NCBI GenBank assembly: GCA_038120095.1
Contig: JAYOKZ010000012.1
Location: 12,158-76,157 of the forward strand
DNA from: UBA2589 sp038120095
Lineage (GTDB): Bacteria; Gemmatimonadota; Gemmatimonadetes; Longimicrobiales; Gaopeijiaceae
Reading direction: 5' to 3'
DNA length: 64,000 nucleotides
The translations under genes and the position numbers were made by a program. Positions 61,427-64,000 of this stretch are shown in pieces. Numbering within the stretch: position 1 is the stretch's first letter; the number at the start of each line of letters is the position of its first letter. The notes beneath the pieces were generated by a model, which did no database searches, was not told the DNA's origin, and was given only the letters and a program-made list of their open reading frames with translations.

Positions 61427-63790
61427 TCAGCCGTGCGTGGGCCGGGGTAAGGATGCGGCACGACCCGCGGGCTCTCCTCCCAACTGGTGGGCCAGCAATT
61501 CTACCTGATCGATGAGGTCCTGGCACCGTGCGTCGATCACGCCCCAGGAAACGTCCGAATCATCCGAACACATGACCTCGAGCTCTTCGCACTCCTGCGA
61601 CAACAGCATCGCCCCAACCGTACCTGCGACAGCCTTGAAGCGGTGCGCGATACGACCGATTTCGCCTCGATCCCGGATTGTCCGGCCACGAGCGAGCGCC
61701 TGAGCCGTTTCTCGCGCGGAGTCCATCACGGAAGATCGAAACCGCACAACTCGATCCGGATCTCCGCCTGCGAGCCGGTCGAGAGCCGCCGGGTCGAAGA
61801 GGGGTTGACCTTCTTGCCCACCTGCTATCGGATCGACGACTGGGTCGGATTGACCCGGAGGCCCAGCGTCGGTCGATGAGGTCGCTCTCGACGAACCGTG
61901 CGATTCACTCCAGCGCGAGAGCGTCTCGAACAGCGCCGCTGGCTCGACAGGTTTGGCGAGGAAGTCCTGCATACCGGACTCTCTCGCCAGTCGGCGATCG
62001 GCCGCGGTGACGTTGGCCGTCATGGCGATCATCACGGGAGCCTCGGCTGCGTGATCCCGGATCTGTCTCGCGGCGCCGTGCCCGTCAAGCCGCGGCATCT
62101 GCACGTCCATCAGGACGATGTCGATCGCGTCTCCATGAAGGACAGCTTCAACAGCGCTGATGCCATCCTCTGCGACCGTGACATGGGCACCGGTGGATTC
62201 GATCAACTCCCGGGCGACCAACTGATTGAACGGGTTGTCCTCCGCGACCAGAACCCGGAGGCCAGACAGCTTCGGAACCCAACCATCTGAGTGAGGCTGT
62301 CCGGCAGAGTTCGACACCCGGACAGCAGCGCCGTCCGCCACCTGCAGGACGACGTTCGCAACGAACGTACTGCCTGAACCCAGCTCGCTCGTGACCGTAA
62401 GCGTGCCCTCCATCGCCTCCACCAGGCGTTTGGTGATCACAAGACCGAGCCCCGTCCCACCGAATTTTCGAGTGGTCGAAGGATCAGCCTGTTTGAACGG
62501 CCGAAAAAGGCTCCGCACCGTTGCGGGGTCCATGCCGATACCTGAGTCGACCACCGACATTTGGACGGAGACCGAGTTTCCGGATCTCGATTCTTCCTGC
62601 ATGTGCACTCGGACCAGCCCCCGATCGGTAAACTTCACCGCGTTGCCCGCCAGATTGACCAGGATCTGCTGCAGCCGAAGTGCGTCGCCCATCAGGGTCT
62701 CAGGCAGCTCCCGGTCAACCGTGAACTCGACGCGCAGGGCGGGCTTGTCCAGTCCGCTCTTCACAACGGTTTCGACCTGAGAAACCAGCTCGGACACGCG
62801 AAACGGCCCCCGTTCCAACTCGACGGCGCCTGATTCGAGTTTGGAAAAATCGAGCACATCATCCACGAGGCTCGCCAGATTTCGTGACGCGACGTCGATC
62901 TTCGTGAGATAGTCTCTCTGCCGTTCGGAGAGGTCGCCCTGAAGGCACAGATGCGTCAATCCGAGGACTGCGTTGATCGGTGTCCGAAGCTCGTGCGAGA
63001 CGTTCGCAACGAAAAAGGTCTTCGCCCTGGCCGCGGCCTCTGCTGCTTCCTTCGCCTCGACGACCCCGTCGACATAGCGGGCCATTCGCTGGCGAGCGTC
63101 CGTCAAGGCCCCCTGCAAGCCCGCGAGGGAACGAGAGAGATCGCCGATTTCACTGCGGTCATTCGGTACCGCGATGGGGACATCGTAGTCACCATCTGCG
63201 AGGCGTTCCGCAGCGCTGGTCAGGGCAACGATCGGCCTCGAGACCGCCCGAGCTACCCAGGCACTCAGGGTCAGAGAGACGAAAAGTAGAAAGAATACCA
63301 ACCGAAAAGCGACGCGTCGCAGCTGGGCAACCTCTGCATCGACATCGGCACCCAGCGCTCCAACCCGAACGACTCCATCGAAATCGGTCGAGGAGACAAT
63401 GGCGTCCGATACGACGTACATCGAGCCATCCGACGCGTCCAGAATCGAGGCCGGATCGATGTCGGAGGGGTTGGACGCGAGGACTTGCTCCTCCCCTGCT
63501 TCACCGACTTGGATGAGTGCGACGAACGCGAAATCCTGCGAACTCCGGATCGAAGCCATGGTTCGAGCGAGCAGGCCCAGATCGTCAGCCTCCAGTGCGA
63601 ACTCGACACCCAGGGCAGTTGCTCGCGCGAGGTCCGAAAGCCGAAGCGCGGCCGAGTCCCGGAACAGCTCCGCCTGTCGCGCGGGGTAGACGACGCCCAT
63701 GACGCCGAGGACGGATGCGATCGCCATGGCGAACGGAAGCCAGATGCGGAAGGTGATGCTTCCAAACCAGGGACGACCTCGTGTGATCAT
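61427..63790 (-). CDS. Hybrid sensor histidine kinase (HAMP-HisKA-HATPase-REC-Hpt)
   Basis: The 787-residue protein has a membrane segment near the N-terminus, a periplasmic region of about 110 residues, and a second segment (VFFLLFVSLTLSAWVARAVS). HAMP (SRPIVALTSAAERLADGDYDV), HisKA (FFVANVSHELRTPINAVLGL) and HATPase_c (GNAVKF, DSGIGMDP, GTGLGLVITKRL) follow. Then come a receiver (VLVAEDNPFNQLVA, Asp in IVLMDVQMPRLDG) and an Hpt domain with its His in IAHRFKAVAGTVGA. The layout is that of a BarA/TorS-type phosphorelay. It starts 3 bases after a PstS-like binding protein gene, which could supply its signal. The 183 bases downstream hold no gene I can support. Confidence 0.92.
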   Translation of the reverse strand: MITRGRPWFGSITFRIWLPFAMAIASVLGVMGVVYPARQAELFRDSAALRLSDLARATALGVEFALEADDLGLLARTMASIRSSQDFAFVALIQVGEAGEEQVLASNPSDIDPASILDASDGSMYVVSDAIVSSTDFDGVVRVGALGADVDAEVAQLRRVAFRLVFFLLFVSLTLSAWVARAVSRPIVALTSAAERLADGDYDVPIAVPNDRSEIGDLSRSLAGLQGALTDARQRMARYVDGVVEAKEAAEAAARAKTFFVANVSHELRTPINAVLGLTHLCLQGDLSERQRDYLTKIDVASRNLASLVDDVLDFSKLESGAVELERGPFRVSELVSQVETVVKSGLDKPALRVEFTVDRELPETLMGDALRLQQILVNLAGNAVKFTDRGLVRVHMQEESRSGNSVSVQMSVVDSGIGMDPATVRSLFRPFKQADPSTTRKFGGTGLGLVITKRLVEAMEGTLTVTSELGSGSTFVANVVLQVADGAAVRVSNSAGQPHSDGWVPKLSGLRVLVAEDNPFNQLVARELIESTGAHVTVAEDGISAVEAVLHGDAIDIVLMDVQMPRLDGHGAARQIRDHAAEAPVMIAMTANVTAADRRLARESGMQDFLAKPVEPAALFETLSRWSESHGSSRATSSTDAGPPGQSDPVVDPIAGGQEGQPLFDPAALDRLAGGDPDRVVRFRSSVMDSARETAQALARGRTIRDRGEIGRIAHRFKAVAGTVGAMLLSQECEELEVMCSDDSDVSWGVIDARCQDLIDQVELLAHQLGGEPAGRAASLPRPTHG

Positions 63791-63793
63791 CGA

Positions 63794-64000
63794 CTAACGA
63801 GAGACCACAATCCTCAGCCCGTCCGTGTCCGTTCCCCCCGGCACAGCAGAGATCGCACCTGGAGTGTCTCGCACGAAATCAAGCGTCGCCTGGACGGATG
63901 ATAGCTTGACCGGGGGATTCGATCTCCCCTGGAACACCTGGGCCAACCAGTAGCGTTCGAATGCGATCGGGCCCGATCTGCCGAACGTTCGAGCAAACGA
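63794..64000 (-). CDS. PstS-like periplasmic substrate-binding protein (C-terminal 68 residues; start outside window)
   Basis: The minus-strand frame from the window edge to TAG at 63794 reads FGRSGPIAFERYWLAQVFQG, then PPVKLSSVQATLDFVRDTPGAISAVPGG. This matches the C-terminal part of small phosphate-ABC-type binding proteins, with a WxxxxFxG segment and a PGAIxxV segment. The hybrid kinase starts 3 bases past its stop, so the pair is probably co-transcribed, with the binding protein presenting a ligand to the kinase. The ligand is unknown. Confidence 0.75.
   Translation of the reverse strand, partial: SFARTFGRSGPIAFERYWLAQVFQGRSNPPVKLSSVQATLDFVRDTPGAISAVPGGTDTDGLRIVVSR

Noticed and set aside
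61261..61461. 66-codon minus-strand frame downstream of the hybrid kinase
   Set aside because: It overlaps the end of the kinase gene, has no family resemblance and no convincing ribosome binding site.
1..64000. CRISPR array, tRNA, rRNA or transposase genes
   Set aside because: No regularly spaced repeats, no cloverleaf-like 3-prime CCA genes, no rRNA-like segments and no DDE, HUH or recombinase products were recognised on either strand.

Overview
The window is high-GC bacterial DNA with genes packed on both strands. No rRNA, tRNA, CRISPR array or insertion sequence was seen. The outer-membrane proteins (an Omp85/BamA-like barrel and a DUF5916 protein), the many lipoproteins and Tat substrates, and the peptidase-rich gene set point to a diderm aerobic or facultative heterotroph. 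The style of the gene set resembles Gemmatimonadota. That assignment is an inference from gene content, not from a marker-gene comparison.

Positions 1-21787, all on the minus strand, hold a nearly complete division and cell-wall (dcw) cluster. In transcription order it runs mraZ, rsmH, ftsL, ftsI (with a PASTA domain), murE, murF, mraY, murD, ftsW, murG, murC, ftsQ, ftsA, ftsZ. It continues into an M23 peptidase, a von Willebrand-A membrane protein, ftsY and the start of recG. Most junctions are ATGA, GTGA or TGATG overlaps. murB and ddl are absent. A sigma70-type promoter and two perfect plus one degenerate MraZ boxes lie just upstream of mraZ.

Positions 21988-28890 hold a TPR protein with a strong intrinsic terminator, a hotdog thioesterase, a CsgG-like lipoprotein, a DUF2911 protein, a glycerophosphodiesterase and a PAS sensor kinase.

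Positions 28912-38913, on the minus strand, form a long run. It contains a Tat-exported sarcosine-oxidase-like flavoprotein with a cytochrome c lipoprotein, a NagX-like membrane protein, mobA, fdhD, a Yip1-type protein, an M28 peptidase, a sodium symporter with a 32-residue membrane partner, and an M19 dipeptidase. Next come a frameshifted response regulator/HD-GYP gene and, on the plus strand, an S9 peptidase.

Positions 44992-49410 encode a soluble NAD-dependent formate dehydrogenase: a NuoE-NuoF fusion subunit and a NuoG-type molybdenum subunit. The catalytic subunit is read through an in-frame TGA followed by a convincing bacterial SECIS hairpin, so it is a selenoprotein and not two broken genes. 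MobA and FdhD, about 11 kb away, fit its maturation.

Positions 49491-52168 encode a compact ion-channel module: two single-span ExbD/MotB-like proteins and a MotA/TolQ/ExbB-like protein with an N-terminal zinc ribbon. Its function is unknown, and it is the best candidate here for an undescribed system.

Positions 52202-64000 hold a degenerate receiver protein, an Omp85-like barrel, a TRAP solute-binding protein with an eroded signal peptide, a GMC dehydrogenase with its Tat-carrying small subunit and a DUF1080 hydrolase (possibly a 3-keto-sugar route), a DUF5916 outer-membrane protein, and a hybrid histidine kinase next to a PstS-like binding protein cut by the window edge.
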